NCBI GenBank assembly: GCA_036365145.1
Contig: JAEOAD010002232.1
Coordinates: 3,989,501-4,053,500 of the forward strand
Origin: Orientallactaga sibirica
Taxonomy: Eukaryota; Chordata; Mammalia; Rodentia; Dipodidae
Reading direction: 5' to 3'
Length of the DNA stretch: 64,000 nucleotides
Position numbers and translations under genes: made by a program. Position 1 is the stretch's first letter. Every line of letters begins with the position of its first letter. A model generated the notes under the pieces. That model was not told the origin of the DNA, did no database searches, and saw only the letters and a program-made list of their open reading frames with translations. Below are positions 10,890 to 21,636 of the stretch, in pieces.

Positions 10890-11569
10890 AGATGTCAGCC
10901 TGCCCTGGTGAGACTAGAAGACAAGTCTAGTCCAAACCTAGTCCTGACACATGGAGGTGGAGATCAGGGACAGCCTTCTGTTCTCTACTTCCTCCTTCTC
11001 CCTCCTAGGAATCTTTCACTGGCCTTTTGCCCCAGGGGTGGGTTCATTCTCAGTCTATGCTCTTCTACCTGACCCACCAACCAATCAAGGGCCTCCGTGT
11101 ACATTTAAACTTAACCAATGAAGCTTTTCCCAATTCAATGCCTAATTTGCATATAGGCACAAACCAGTCAAATTCCTACTCAGTGCATAAACATCCCATT
11201 CCAGAGTGCTGGCCGGCCAACCATTTGTCCAGGACCCCTTTCTGTTTGTGAAGAGATTTCCTTTCCTTTTACTTTCTTTTTATTTATTTATTTATTTATT
11301 TATTTTTTATTTTTATTTTTTTTTTTTTGAGGCAGGGTCTCACTCTAGCTCAGGCTGACCTGGAATTCACCATGTAGTCTCAGGGTGGCCTCGAACTCAT
11401 GGCGATCCTCCTACCTCTGCCTCCCAAGTGCTGGGATTAAAGGCGTGTGCCATCACGCCCGGCTCCTTTTACTTTCAATGAAACTTTGCTGGCTTGGCCT
11501 TCAACTGTCCTTGTTCATCATTCATGGTGATTTGGAGAAAATAGATTCCACCAGGAAAACCTGTAACAC
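10890..11569 (+). mobile_element. Candidate ERV solo LTR
   Basis: Two CCAAT-type boxes (ACCAATCA, ACCAATGA), a decayed poly-A signal AATGAAAC and a TGTAACA end fit an LTR. Interrupted by a B1. The 5' boundary is a guess. Confidence 0.5.
11277..11464 (-). repeat. B1 SINE with (TTTA)n
   Basis: Little-diverged copy with flanking TSD CCTTTTACTTTC at 11265-11276 and 11465-11476, so it landed inside the LTR. Confidence 0.95.
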
Positions 11570-11671
11570 TCCCTCATTGATCCACACAAGAGATAAAAGA
11601 AGCTTAGCCTAGGATTTTAGGAGATGACGAGGTCCGAGCAGTGAGAGTTGAATCTACATTTAGACATTGTC

Positions 11672-12075
11672 TTGCTCAGGTTTGGACTACTACAACAGAA
11701 TCCCACAGACTTGACATTTATGGGGTCAGGTTCTGGAGGTGAGGAAGCCCAAGATCAAGGGGCTAACATCTGGTAAGTGACTTTTTGTCATGTCATTCCA
11801 TGGTAGAAGGGCAAGGAGAGGCAAAAGAGAACACAGCCGCTAAATTGTCCCTTTTCTTTACTTTTTCTTTTTTGTTTTTGTTTTTCGAGGTAGGGTCTTG
11901 CTCTAGCCCAGGCTGTCCTGGAATAGTCTCAGGGTGGCCTCGAACTCACGGTGATCCTCCTACCTCTGCCTCCCAAGTCCTGGGATTAAAGGCGTACACC
12001 ACCACGCCTGGCTGAATTGTCCCTTTTCTAATGAACCGGCTCCTGACATAACAGCATTAATCCAGTCTGAGAGCT
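11672..12075 (-). mobile_element. MaLR-like LTR remnant, interrupted
   Basis: GGTTTGGACTACTACAACAGAATCCCACAGAC then GGTTCTGGAGGTGAGGAAG resembles the complement of old mammalian MaLR LTRs. Split by a B1 at 11858. Confidence 0.45.
11858..12014 (-). repeat. B1 SINE
   Basis: TSD AATTGTCCCTTTTCT at 11843-11857 and 12015-12029; lacks part of GAATTCACTATGT. Confidence 0.95.
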
Positions 12076-12730
12076 CTGTCCTCAGACTGAGCACTTCTCA
12101 ATGGTCCTGCAACTCCTATAGTAGTAGATATATTCTAAAGAGACACGTGTGCCTCTCTCTTCCAATATCAGGCTATTGAAACAATGGACTCCAAAGAAAT
12201 AAAATGTCCCTAAGAATCCCATGTTAGGGGGAAGGAAAAGTGACAACCAAAGGAGGAATTTTTCTGGTTTCACAGTTCTTCACAGCTCTAAGAGAGACAA
12301 TGATGCATGGGACCACAACCTTGGCCAACATTGCTCACTCTTTCAACTTAAACCTCAGGTCAGTACTACCCAAAGATGGACATGTGAGTCGCTGGACCCC
12401 TTTACTTGTCCCTGCTCCCAATGTGGCTGCATTGAATAAATTTCTTCCCCCCACTTGGCTCTTCACAATTACTTGTCTTTTTATAGGTAAATGGGGACAG
12501 GTGGCCAAGCTTAGGTTATTAGGGCAGCCAGCACCCAGGCTTTTACCCTAAAAACTACTATTACTACAGTTACCATGGTAATTAAATTTTAACCTCAGTT
12601 TTGGAGGAACATTCAAATGATAGCATTTGTCAGAGTACAATTTAATAGAATTCACTGTTGGATTGTATGTAGGGTGTGAGAAAAATTTTAAAAGGTGAAG
12701 CCAATAGAAATCCTAGAAAATTTCCCCTAA
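12076..12730. other. No gene seen
   Basis: Open frames of 72-103 codons at 12221-12551 have no recognisable domain and no splice or promoter context. Confidence 0.45.
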
Positions 12731-12900
12731 ACCTGCGTGGTGGCTCATGCCTTTAATCCCAGCACTTGGGAGGCAGAGTAGGAGGATCACCGTGAGTTCG
12801 AGGCCACCCTGAGACTACATAGTGAATTCCAGGTCAGCCTGGGCTAGAGTGAGATCCTACCTCGAACCCAACCCCCCCGCCAAAAAAAAGGAAAGGAAAG
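12731..12900 (+). repeat. B1 SINE
   Basis: Near consensus body; head ACCTGCGTGGTGGCTCATG; tail broken by CCCAACCCCCCCG. Confidence 0.9.
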
Positions 12901-13399
12901 AAAACAAAACTTCCCATAAACCACTGGGTTGACATTTACAGAAATGGACTATCTGCAGAAGTCAGTTTCAGAAGAAAATTAGTTCAGTTTGATTCAAGTT
13001 AAATGTCTGTTGGTCACCCCAGTGGCAGTCAGCTAGAAATACCAGCCAAGAATTCATTAGTGAGTTCTGAATGGGAGATATATACATGTGGGACTCTGCA
13101 GTGACCATGATGCACTTATGCCATTAGAATAAGTTAGAATAAAGTTAGCATCTTTAGGCACAGAAGAGAACATTGCTGTGGAACAAACAGCCCTATAACA
13201 GAGGGACTTTAAACAACTAGCATATATGCTACTGTTATTTGGCTAAATGGCTATGTTGTGCTCATCGAATTGCCTTGTAAATAATTATGTTTGTGCCCAT
13301 AAGCCAGTGCTTCTCTTAGTTTCAGTCAGAGAAGCTCCTTTTTGTAGGTGGCACTGACTCTTGGGGAGCCTCGAGACTCATCAAGTGCTGAGAAGTGAA
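12901..13399. other. No gene seen
   Basis: May include more of the L1 that follows, but nothing I can match. Confidence 0.35.
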
Positions 13400-13812
13400 A
13401 GTTAAGTGCTCAGTGCTCAGAGACATGTTTACCGAACCCACCAAGGCTCAGGGAATATTGCTGAAGAGATGGTGCAAAGAATGTAAGAGCCAGAGGATGG
13501 GGAGCAGTGCTTTGGAACACTGTCTTCTGGATACGAAGTTGCCACTGCATTCATGATCTCAGAGCAGCTGTTAGCAGCCCAATATGGGGTCCATCAACAT
13601 GTCATCATGGATAATGGAGAAAGGCAAAAAAAACAAACAAACAAAAAAAAAAACAGACATCAAACTAGAAGAAGACCTAGTTGGAAAAAAAAAAAAGGGA
13701 TTATGTGGATGGAGTATGGAGAACAGGGAACAAGAGAAAATAATACAAGGGGATTATGAATAAAACACATTATATACAGTTTGAAGTTATCAATAAAAAT
13801 TATACTGTTAAA
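13400..13812 (+). mobile_element. L1 (LINE-1) 3' UTR fragment
   Basis: The stretch from GAGACATGTTTACCGAACCC through AGAGCCAGAGGATGGGGAG and ACACTGTCTTCTGGA matches the rodent L1 3' UTR as I recall it. It ends ATCAATAAAAATTAT plus A-rich tail. No ORF2 is present. Confidence 0.7.
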
Positions 13813-13825
13813 AAAGAAGTAATGA

Positions 13826-14108
13826 GGGCTGGAGAGATGGCTTAGCAGTTAAGGCACCTGCATGCCAAGCCTAAGAACACCTGCTCAATTCTCTAGGTCT
13901 CACGTTTAGCCAGATGCAAAAGGTGATGCAACAGCACAATGCCAAACTTGCCCACAAGAGGGCACATGTGTCTGGAGTTCGTTCATAGCGGCTGAGAGGC
14001 TGCTAGCACGCCCATTCTTTCTCTCTCTGCCTCTTCCTCTCTGTCTCTCTCTATATATCTATCTCTATCTCTACCTCTCTCAAATAATAATAAAAAATAA
14101 TAATAATG
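13826..14108 (+). repeat. DIP SINE (long variant)
   Basis: Contains CCACAAGAGGGCAC (13952-13965), a CTCF-like core, and a (TCTA)n-rich tail. Confidence 0.88.
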
Positions 14109-14300
14109 ATCCAGGTGTGGTGGTGCACACCTTTAATCCCAGCACTTGGGAGGCAGAGGTAGGAAGATTGCTGAGAGTTCAAGGCCACACCTTGAGTTCA
14201 AGGTCTACATAGTGAATTCCAGGTCAGGCTGGGCTAGAGTGAGACCCTACCTTGAAAAAGCAAAAAAACAAAAAAAAACAAAAAAACAAACAAAAAAACA
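14109..14300 (+). repeat. B1 SINE
   Basis: Small internal duplication (GAGTTCAAGG twice, about 14175-14202); complex A-rich tail. Confidence 0.88.
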
Positions 14301-14323
14301 GAAAAGAAAAGAAAAGAAAGAAA

Positions 14324-14524
14324 GGGGCTGGAGAGATGGCTCAACAGTTAAGCCTAATGGCTCAAGTTCGACTCCCCAGTGCCCATGTAAAGCCTGATGC
14401 ACAAAGTGGTGCATGCATATGGAGTTCATTTGCGGTGGCTGGAGGCCCTGGCATGCCCATTCTCTCTGTGTGTCTCTCTCTACTTGCAAATATATAAATA
14501 AAATATTTTTTAAAAATAAATAAA
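14324..14524 (+). repeat. DIP SINE
   Basis: Lacks part of the A-box to B-box spacer (AACAGTTAAGCCTAATGG); otherwise full length. Confidence 0.88.
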
Positions 14525-14757
14525 GGGCTGGAGAGATGGCTTAGTGGTTAAGTGCTTGCCTGTGAAGCCTAAGGACCCTGGTTTGAGGCTCAATTTCCCA
14601 GTGCCCACATAAGCCAGATGCACAAGGTGATGCATGCCTCTGGAGTTTGTTTGCAGTGGCTGGAGGCCCTGGTGCGCCCATTCTCTCTCTGCCTCTTTCT
14701 CTCTTTGTCTGTTGCTCTCATATAGCTAAATAAAAATAAATAAATAAATAAATAAAG
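14525..14757 (+). repeat. DIP SINE
   Basis: Immediately follows the previous SINE's AAATAAA tail, head to tail in the same orientation. Confidence 0.9.
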
Positions 14758-15184
14758 ACATTGACTCCTTATTAGTAGTTATAAAGAAAGTCTGACAAGA
14801 AAAATAAAAAGAACATCCATGGTAAGATGGCCTAAAAATACATCTATCAGCTCCAATGGAATAATGAAACCCAAACAAAACACTTCAACGCAGAACATGA
14901 TGAAGAATGATCCGTGTCTTTAGACTTTGGAAAAACAATGCTCCATCCCTAGCAGGTGTGTGATAGGTTATGTAAAACCTTGTCAGGCATTCACCAAGCT
15001 CCTGGCACCAGAAAACAAGTTCTAATTGTAAAGAAATCACAACAAGTTAAAGCAAAAAAAACCAATTCAAACAAAATCACGCCGCAAAGATGCACAATAT
15101 GCATTTTGTCTAGTTTTGGTTTTGTTGTTATTGGGGAGATTTTCAAAATTGTAACAGCTATCTTAATAATATTACTATAATAAA

Positions 15185-15185
<1 letters not shown>
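14758..15185. other. No gene seen
   Basis: AT-rich unique sequence; the 74-codon open frame at 14956 has no recognisable features. Confidence 0.45.

Positions 15186-15219
<34 letters not shown>
15186..15219. repeat. (AAT)n microsatellite
   Basis: About eleven AAT units. Confidence 0.95.
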
Positions 15220-15220
<1 letters not shown>

Positions 15221-15394
15221 GTTTACAGGCTTTTACATTTCTTTCAAAGTGAAAATATCAGAGGCAACAATTGTTTTAAAAGATATAATCTGCTGTTATC
15301 AGCTTAGACTACAAGCCTGGATTTTGAGAAATAATGGATCAGATAATGTGGTACTAGTACTTGTACACTCTTATACTTTAAGCTGCTTTTGTTA

Positions 15395-15530
15395 GATTTT
15401 TGGAGCTGAAAGGGCCTCAGAGATGATTATCACCTAATTGTATAGATGAAAGTACTAGAAGCCCAGGGAGATTAACCTGATTCTTATAACAGTACAAGAT
15501 TTGGTAGTCCGTGGGACTTTACAACACAGT
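15395..15530 (+). repeat. MIR-type ancient SINE, possible
   Basis: TTGTATAGATGAAAGTACTAGAAGCCCAGGGAG resembles the body shared by MIR-like elements. Confidence 0.4.
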
Positions 15531-15591
15531 GGCAATGAGAAAGCATAGCCACAGAAAGTTCTCCTCCCACCTGCATCCCATCATCTCTACT

Positions 15592-15820
15592 CATAGTCCA
15601 TTTTCTGTTGCTATCACAAAATACCAGAGGATGGGAAATTTGTAAAGAAAAGAGGTTTTAAACTCATGGCTCTGGAAGACCAAGAACGTGGTGTTGGCAT
15701 CTGCTGGGCTTCTGGTGAGAGCCAAGAGGTGCAAACTGAAATAACTAACAGAGAGAGGCGAAAGAGAACCGAGGAAAACTGAACTTGCTATCTAGCAACC
15801 TGATCTTGTGATCAAGGACT
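15592..15820 (-). mobile_element. MST/THE1-like MaLR LTR, first half
   Basis: CATTTTCTGTTGCTATCACAAAATACC and AAAGAAAAGAGGTTTTAAACTCATGGC match the complement of old MaLR LTRs. Interrupted; continues at 16655. Confidence 0.55.
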
Positions 15821-15828
15821 CATTTTTT

Positions 15829-16047
15829 TTAAAGTCATTATTTATTTATTGCAAGTAGAGAGAGAGAGCGAGAGAGAGAGAGAGAGAGAAAGAGAGCACA
15901 TGGGTGGCCCAGAGCCTGTTGCCACTGCAAATGAACTCCAGACACAAGTGCCTCTTTGTGCATCTGAATTTACATGGGTACTGGGGAATTGAACCCAGGC
16001 TGATAGGCAAACAAGGGTTTTTAACCATTGAGCCATTGCCCAGCCCT
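15829..16047 (-). repeat. DIP SINE
   Basis: (GA)n at 15858-15893; head complement CCATTGCCCAGCCCT. Sits at an ACTCATT target that is used repeatedly here. Confidence 0.88.
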
Positions 16048-16054
16048 CATTCTT

Positions 16055-16409
16055 TTTTAATTTGAGTATGAGTGTGTATGGTGATGATAGTGGGGGGGGG
16101 GCAGGAGCACCTGCACGTCAGCTGCACATGTGGAGGTCAGACAGCAATCTGGAGATGTTGGTCAACTCCCTGTACATTGATTGAGACAGGGTCTCTCTTG
16201 TTCTTTTTGCTGCCGGGAAGGCCAGACTACTGGCCCTGTGAATTTGGAGATTCTCCCGACTTCACCTCTCATTGCCCTGGGTATCTTGGGATTACAGACA
16301 CATATGCCACTTTTTGCATCCAGCTTTACTTGGGAGCTAGGGATCTGAACTCAGGTCTGTTGGCAAGCTTATGGAACGAGTGCCTTCAACCACTGGGCCA
16401 TATCTCTAG
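16055..16409 (-). repeat. B4-type rodent SINE
   Basis: ATGTGGAGGTCAGACAGCAATC at one end and GATCTGAACTCAGGTC...CAACCACTGGGCCATATCTCTAG at the other resemble the B4 family (ID plus B1 composite). Contains an internal (G)10 at 16091. Confidence 0.6.
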
Positions 16410-16421
16410 TCACTCATTCTT

Positions 16422-16643
16422 TTAAAAAAAAAAATTTATTTTTTAGAGAGAGAGAGACTTGACACTCCAGGGCCTCAGCCATTGCAATTGAACTCCAGAT
16501 GCTTTCATCACCTAGTGGGCATGTGTGACCTTGCACTTGCCTCACCATTGTGCATCTGGCTTATGTGGGATCTGGAGAGTCAAACATGGTCCTTAGGCTT
16601 CACAGGCAAGTGCCTTAACCGCTAAGCCATCTCTCCAGCCTGC
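16422..16643 (-). repeat. DIP SINE (CACCTAGTGG variant)
   Basis: Flanked by CACTCATTCTT at 16411-16421 and 16644-16654. Contains CACCTAGTGGGCATGTG in place of the usual body. Confidence 0.9.
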
Positions 16644-16654
16644 CACTCATTCTT

Positions 16655-16850
16655 ATGGTAACCACACTAATCCCTTCAGGAAGGTAAAGATCCCATGACC
16701 TAATTACCATGTAAGTGATAAAACACAGATGCTGACACTCTGAAGGAAGATGACCAGGCTTTCCTGTAGCCAGGGGGAAAATAATAAGAAGCAGGCCTAA
16801 TTCCCCACTCCACACCTACTGCCTGGAGCCCAAGGCCCAGTGGGAAAGTA
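16655..16850 (-). mobile_element. MST/THE1-like MaLR LTR, second half
   Basis: GATCCCATGACCTAATTACC resembles the continuation of the LTR begun at 15592. Confidence 0.45.
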
Positions 16851-17028
16851 GGGTCAGGCCCCTGTTGCCAGGGGTGCCAAAAGCCATTGAGTTATGACCT
16901 TGGGTCCTATCTAGTACCTCTCTGAACCATCTACCACCATCCAGCGCCTCTGCCTAGAGGCACCTAGCACATAGGCTGGGTCACATAGTATGGAACTTTA
17001 TTCCTGTCATCAAAACTTATAAAATTAA

Positions 17029-17185
17029 GCTGGAGAGTGGTGGCACACACCTTTAATTCCAGAATTTGGGAGGCAGAGATAGGAGGATTGCTGCAAATTT
17101 GAGGCCAGCCTGAGATTACATAATGAATTACAGGCTAGCCTGGTCTAGAGCAAGACCCTACCTCAAAAAAAAAAAAAAAAAAAAG
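17029..17185 (+). repeat. B1 SINE
   Basis: Diverged copy with 23-A tail. Confidence 0.85.
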
Positions 17186-17191
17186 GAAAGG

Positions 17192-17412
17192 AGGCTGGAG
17201 AGATGGCTTAGAGGTAAAAGCACATGCCTGTGAAGCCTACGGACCCCGGTTCAATTCTCCAGGTCCCACGTTAGCCAGATGCACGTGGTGGCACATGCAT
17301 CTGGAGTTCATTTGCAGTGGCTAGAGGCCCTGGCGTGCCCATTCTCACTCTCTCTCTCCCTCTCTCTGTCACTAATAAATAAATAAAAATAAAATCTTTT
17401 TTTTAAAAAAAG
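17192..17412 (+). repeat. DIP SINE
   Basis: Full length; B-box GGTTCAATTCTCC intact. Confidence 0.9.
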
Positions 17413-17425
17413 GAAAAAAAGAAAA

Positions 17426-17570
17426 GGGGCTGGAGAGATGGCTCAGTGGTTAAGGTGCTTGCCTGCAAAGCCTAACAACCTGGGTTCAATTCCCCAGTAC
17501 TCATGTAAAGCCAGATGCACCAAGTTGCCCATTCATCTGGGATTCATTTACAGCAACTAAGGTCCTGGCA

Positions 17571-17610
<40 letters not shown>

Positions 17611-17640
17611 CCTTGCAAATAAATAAATATTTTTTAAACT
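17426..17640 (+). repeat. DIP SINE
   Basis: Head-to-tail with the previous copy; shortened body (CACCAAGTTGCCCATTCATC). Confidence 0.88.
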
Positions 17641-17749
17641 TATAAAAGTAAGGAATTCTCTTTGTTCTTTGAAACTGAAACCTTTCTTTGACTTTGGAAG
17701 CCTGCCATGCTCTTACAAGATATGTCAACCCCTCGCAATAAACTTTCCC

Positions 17750-18371
17750 CCGGTGGACACAAAAGACACAGTTCTCACCTCAAAGAGGATAAGAGATAGT
17801 TTATTCTGGAGCCAGATATGACTGACCATGGCCCAGGAACACATATTTAGGTTATGCCAAATTCCATGTTCCAGCATGTTAACAATTTCATGAAGGTTTT
17901 ATGAGACTGACACGCTACCTACTGCGCTAAGAGGGCGACAGAGTCATGAAGGTTTTATAGTTACAGAACAAAAGAAAGTCATAAATCAAGGTACTTTTCA
18001 AATACTTTGGCTGACCATCAGATAGGTGAGTTACAGCAGAGTGGGGAAATCACCACCATAGGCTTCAAAAGCTATCTGATGACATTCTCAGCCCTTGGGT
18101 TGGTGGAAGCTGGGGTCTGTTCTTATATTCCAAAAGGATCACACCTGATCAACTGATAGTCACAAGGATGTTAGGTCAGACACAGAGGTGTGCAATAGAG
18201 GGCTATTAAGGGGCTAATGATAGTGCAATGTACTTCGGAGACCTATCAGTCCACTCAGCCTTGTCTGGGGCAGATGCAGCTCTTTCCTGGAACTTCAGTT
18301 CACACCCCAAAAGAAATGCATCTGATCATCTTTCAATCATACCTGTTGTTGTATGGCAAAATTCCTCTGCA
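17750..18371 (-). mobile_element. ERV solo LTR candidate
   Basis: Read on the reverse strand: a TATA motif (CTATAAAACC), then AATAAACTATCTCTTATCC as poly-A signal, and a GTGTCTTTTGTGTCCACC end. Outer boundaries are uncertain. The TATA region carries the tRNA insertion at 17888-17958. Confidence 0.55.
17888..17958 (-). pseudogene. Retroposed tRNA-Met 5' half (tailless)
   Basis: On the reverse strand, 17936-17903 reads GCCCTCTTAGCGCAGTAGG then TAGCGTGTCAGTCTC. That is the 5' half of elongator tRNA-Met(CAT) up to the anticodon loop: acceptor strand, D arm with TAGC...GCAG, and anticodon 5' stem. The insert (17903-17943) is flanked by the direct repeat TCATGAAGGTTTTAT at 17888-17902 and 17944-17958. 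There is no poly-A. Seven extra bases, CTCTGTC, precede the tRNA start. The first target bases (ATAA) also continue the tRNA loop sequence. The match rests on my memory of the tRNA sequence; the TSD is seen directly. It resembles the published class of tailless retropseudogenes. It is not a functional tRNA gene because the 3' half is absent. Confidence 0.8.
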
Positions 18372-18412
18372 CTGAAAGCAGTGAACAACTCTTGCCATTT
18401 TTATCAAAAGCA

Positions 18413-18624
18413 GCTGGGTACTGGAGGGATAGCTTAGCAGTTAAGGTGCTTGACTGCAAAGCCTAAGGACCCAGGTTCAGTTTCCCAGTGCCCACATAAA
18501 GCCAGATGCACAAGGTGACACATGTGTCTGGAGTTCATTTGTAGTGGCTGGATGCCCTAACATGCCCATTCTCTCTGTCGCTCTTCTCTCTAAAACTCTC
18601 TCTGCTTGCAAATAAATATATTTT
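18413..18624 (+). repeat. DIP SINE
   Basis: Head CTGGGTACTGGAGGGATAGC; standard body. Confidence 0.88.
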
Positions 18625-18639
18625 AAAAAGTGGCTGGAG

Positions 18640-18879
18640 GGGGCTGGAGAGATGGCTTAGCGGTTAAACGCTTGCCTATGAAGCCTAAGGACCCCGGTTC
18701 GAGGCTCGATTCTCCAGGACCCACATAAGCCAGATGCACAAGGGGGTGCATGCATCTGGAGTTCGTTTGCAGTGGCTGGAGGCCCTGGCGCACCCATTCT
18801 CTCTGTGTCTCTCTCTACCTGCCTATTTCTGTATCTCTCTCTCTCAAATAAATAAATAAATAATAAAATATTTTTTTAA
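18640..18879 (+). repeat. DIP SINE nested in a DIP head
   Basis: AAAAAGTGGCTGGAG at 18625-18639 and 18880-18894 is the TSD. The target was the first bases of the next DIP copy. Confidence 0.9.
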
Positions 18880-18885
18880 AAAAAG

Positions 18886-19110
18886 TGGCTGGAGAGATGG
18901 CTTAGCAGTTAAGGTGCTTGCCTCTGAAGCCTAAAGACTTAGGTTCCTTTCCCCAGTATCCACATAAAGCCAGATGCACAAGGTGACACATGTCTGGAGT
19001 TCGTTTGCAGTGGCTGGAAGCTCTGGCATGCCCATTCTGTCTATATATGTAAATATCTGCCTCTTTCTCTGTCGCTCTCAAATAGATAAATAATATATAT
19101 AATATGTATT
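18886..19110 (+). repeat. DIP SINE
   Basis: Its first bases are duplicated as the TSD of the nested copy upstream. Confidence 0.88.
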
Positions 19111-19274
19111 AATTTTTTAAAGCAACTAGAACAACTCACAAAAGAAGAGTGAGAGGCTCACTAAACCACCAATTGAGATCTCAGGTGCCCCCGATGCCAG
19201 CTGTATGGAATAACACAGGAAGTGTCATGACCTCCGGGGAGATAGAGTATATAGAGGGTAAAAGTGCTATTCTG

Positions 19275-19434
19275 AGCCGGGCGTGGTGGCGCATGCCTTT
19301 AATCCCAGCACTCGGGAGGCAGAGGTAGGAGGATCACTGAGAGTTCGAGGCCACCCTGAGACTACATAGTTAATTCCAGGTCAGCCTGGACCAGAGTGAA
19401 ACCCTACCTTGAAAAAAAAAAAAAAAAAAAAAAA
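19275..19434 (+). repeat. B1 SINE, young
   Basis: Near-consensus GCCGGGCGTGGTGGCGCATG; 27-A tail; TSD AAAGTGCTATTCTG at 19261-19274 and 19435-19448. Confidence 0.95.
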
Positions 19435-19448
19435 AAAGTGCTATTCTG

Positions 19449-19877
19449 TGCTCCCATACTCCTGGACAGGGACAAGGAGCTTCAGGAAGCAGTTGAGAAG
19501 AAGTCTTCATTCAGGATGAGATGAACGAGACTTCTCAGTGGCATGGCTGTTTTGGGGCCCCCATGCTCTATAAGCAAGACCTCATCCCGAGGCTGAGGGA
19601 GGAAAATCTGAGGAGAAATTTTGGTACAGGAAACCCCTTCAAAGTGACTCCTTTGGGTGTTCCATGGTCCTATAAATAAATACCTCTCCATGCTCTGTAA
19701 GTGACAATCCCCCCCCCCAGTAAACACATTGGTTCACTGAACTAGTATTGGTGTAATCATACTTTAGTCTGCCATCTGAGGCCCATTTGGGGTAAAGACA
19801 TGTGCCCGCATCTCCCCACGGGAAAAGTTTCCCACAACACCTATGCCACAATGTTTCTTTTAAAATCTTACAGTAAC
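19449..19877. other. No gene seen; perhaps old LTR
   Basis: CCTATAAATAAATACC and CAGTAAACACATTGG give a weakly LTR-like look; no termini found. Confidence 0.3.
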
Positions 19878-20095
19878 GGGGCTGGAGAGATGGCTCAGCA
19901 GCTAAAGATGCTTGCTTGAAAAGCCTGATGGCCTGGGGTTCGATTCCCTACTACCCACATAAAGTCAGATGCACAAAGTGGTCCATGTGTTTGGAGTTCA
20001 TTTGCAGTGCCAGGAGGCCCTGGTATGCCCATACACACACACTCTCTCTCTTTCCTTTTCCTTGGTCTCTCAAATAAATAGAAATATTAAAGATC
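19878..20095 (+). repeat. DIP SINE
   Basis: Full length, GGGGCTGGAGAGATGGCTCAGC to AAATAAATAGAAATATT. Confidence 0.9.
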
Positions 20096-21212
20096 TGAAC
20101 TTTGATAGAAACAACCCATAGTGAAACCACAGTCCCCTCCTTTAGCTCTCCCCGCACCTCCAGTAAACAATCTAGACAGATTGCCCTTCCCTAGGTCACA
20201 AAGCCTCAGAACAAGTCCCTTCTAGGTGCCCTTCCTTCCTCTGCCCAGTGTAGAAATCTTAGTGGCCATTCTCCACTTTAGGAATAATTTTTCTTCACTG
20301 TTAGGACCTGAATGCTGTTGTAATGGGGAGCTCAGGGTCATGAAAGTCCTTGAACCCCAATCCTTAGGTTCATTTCTAATTTTACTCAAAGAATTGAATA
20401 AAGATACTGAGGATAATTATTAAATTCTTATATTTATCGAGGGAAGTACAGAGCCAAGAAAAGGCACCCACATGGCTAGAGATCCCACATGGACGACCTG
20501 GAACAACCATGGAAAGAAAAAAGTTCAAAGAGCTCCTGCCATGTGGGGAGCTGGAGTGGATAATGAGCCCATGTGGAGAGTATGGGCTAGGGGGTCCTCC
20601 CCTCACTTAGCCCAGTTGGGCCTGGGTCGAGCCCAGGTTCAGTCAAGGGAAAACTCACCCACAGCTAGAAGTTCCCAAGTGGTCAGGCAGCTCGGAGAGC
20701 AGGCCCTCCCCTCACAAAGGTATTTATAACCCTATGGTGGTGGGCCTTATCCTCCAGCTTAGGTGAGCCAAAAGGACAGCTGATAGGTTAGGGTTAGGGG
20801 CTGTCTCAGGAGGAGGCTAGCCAAGTTCTGGGGGCTGAACTTGAACAACCACAATGTTTAAATCAAAGACATCCCTCCCAGGAAGGGCCCAGGTTGCTTG
20901 TGAAAAAACAGGTCTAGGTAAGAGTTAGGAATTCTAGCAAGTGCAGACCATCCTGTCTTTTTTACTCTTAGGGGTCCAGTCACCATAACTATCTATTCCT
21001 TCTCATTGTGTGTACTCCAGGAACTCATATGTTGATCTGTGGCTACATAGCAAAGTCAGCTTGGGTTACATCAGAACCTGTCTCAATAAACAACAAAAAG
21101 TTTTTATGTTCAAATCCCACCCTCAGAAGTACATCATTATGACCAAAGAATAGCTAACTGCTTAACATGAGACAAATCATTTCTTTCACATCAGCCAGGG
21201 CTCAGGAGACAT
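20096..21212. other. Intergenic, no gene seen
   Basis: About 1.1 kb without recognised repeats or coding signal. CCCACATGG- and GAGCCCA-type motifs recur at 20470-20640 but with no clear unit. Confidence 0.45.
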
Positions 21213-21225
21213 CACAGAAGTGGCA

Positions 21226-21247
21226 GTTTATTTATTTATTTGTTTGT

Positions 21248-21282
<35 letters not shown>

Positions 21283-21386
21283 TTTGGAAGTCACTATGTA
21301 GTCTCAGGGTGGCCTTCAACTCATGGCAATCCTCCTTCCTCTGCCTCCCGAGCTGGGATTAAAGGTGTAAGCCACCATGCCTGGCT
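21226..21386 (-). repeat. B1 SINE, truncated, with (TTTA)n
   Basis: Long TTTATTTA tract then B1 complement from CACTATGTAGTCTCAGG onward. Flanked by related target copies near 21213 and 21387. Confidence 0.88.
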
Positions 21387-21402
21387 TAGAAATGGCAATT
21401 TA

Positions 21403-21620
21403 GGGCTGGAGAGATGGCTTAGCAGTTAAGGTGCCTGTCTGCTAAGACTAAGAACGCCCATTAGATGCTCCAGGTCCCGCATTTAGCCAGACGCAGTGGC
21501 ACAAGGGTGCAATGCCACATTTGCCCACAAGGGGCGCACATGTGGAATTCGTTCATTGCTGGCACGCCCATTCTCTATCTCTCTCTCTCTTTCTCTCTCA
21601 AAAAAAAAAAAAAAAAAAAA
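21403..21620 (+). repeat. DIP SINE (long variant)
   Basis: Contains CCACAAGGGGCGCAC (21525-21539), one G shorter than the 7.5 kb copy; 21-A tail. Confidence 0.88.
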
Positions 21621-21636
21621 CAGAAGTGGCAACTTA

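Noticed and set aside
13826..14757. SINE heads with A and B boxes as tRNA genes
   Set aside because: They have pol III promoter boxes but no tRNA cloverleaf or CCA-side acceptor stem, and are multi-copy with TC and A-rich tails.
20783..20797. GGTTAGGGTTAGGGG as telomeric repeat
   Set aside because: Only two units; chance or trivial.
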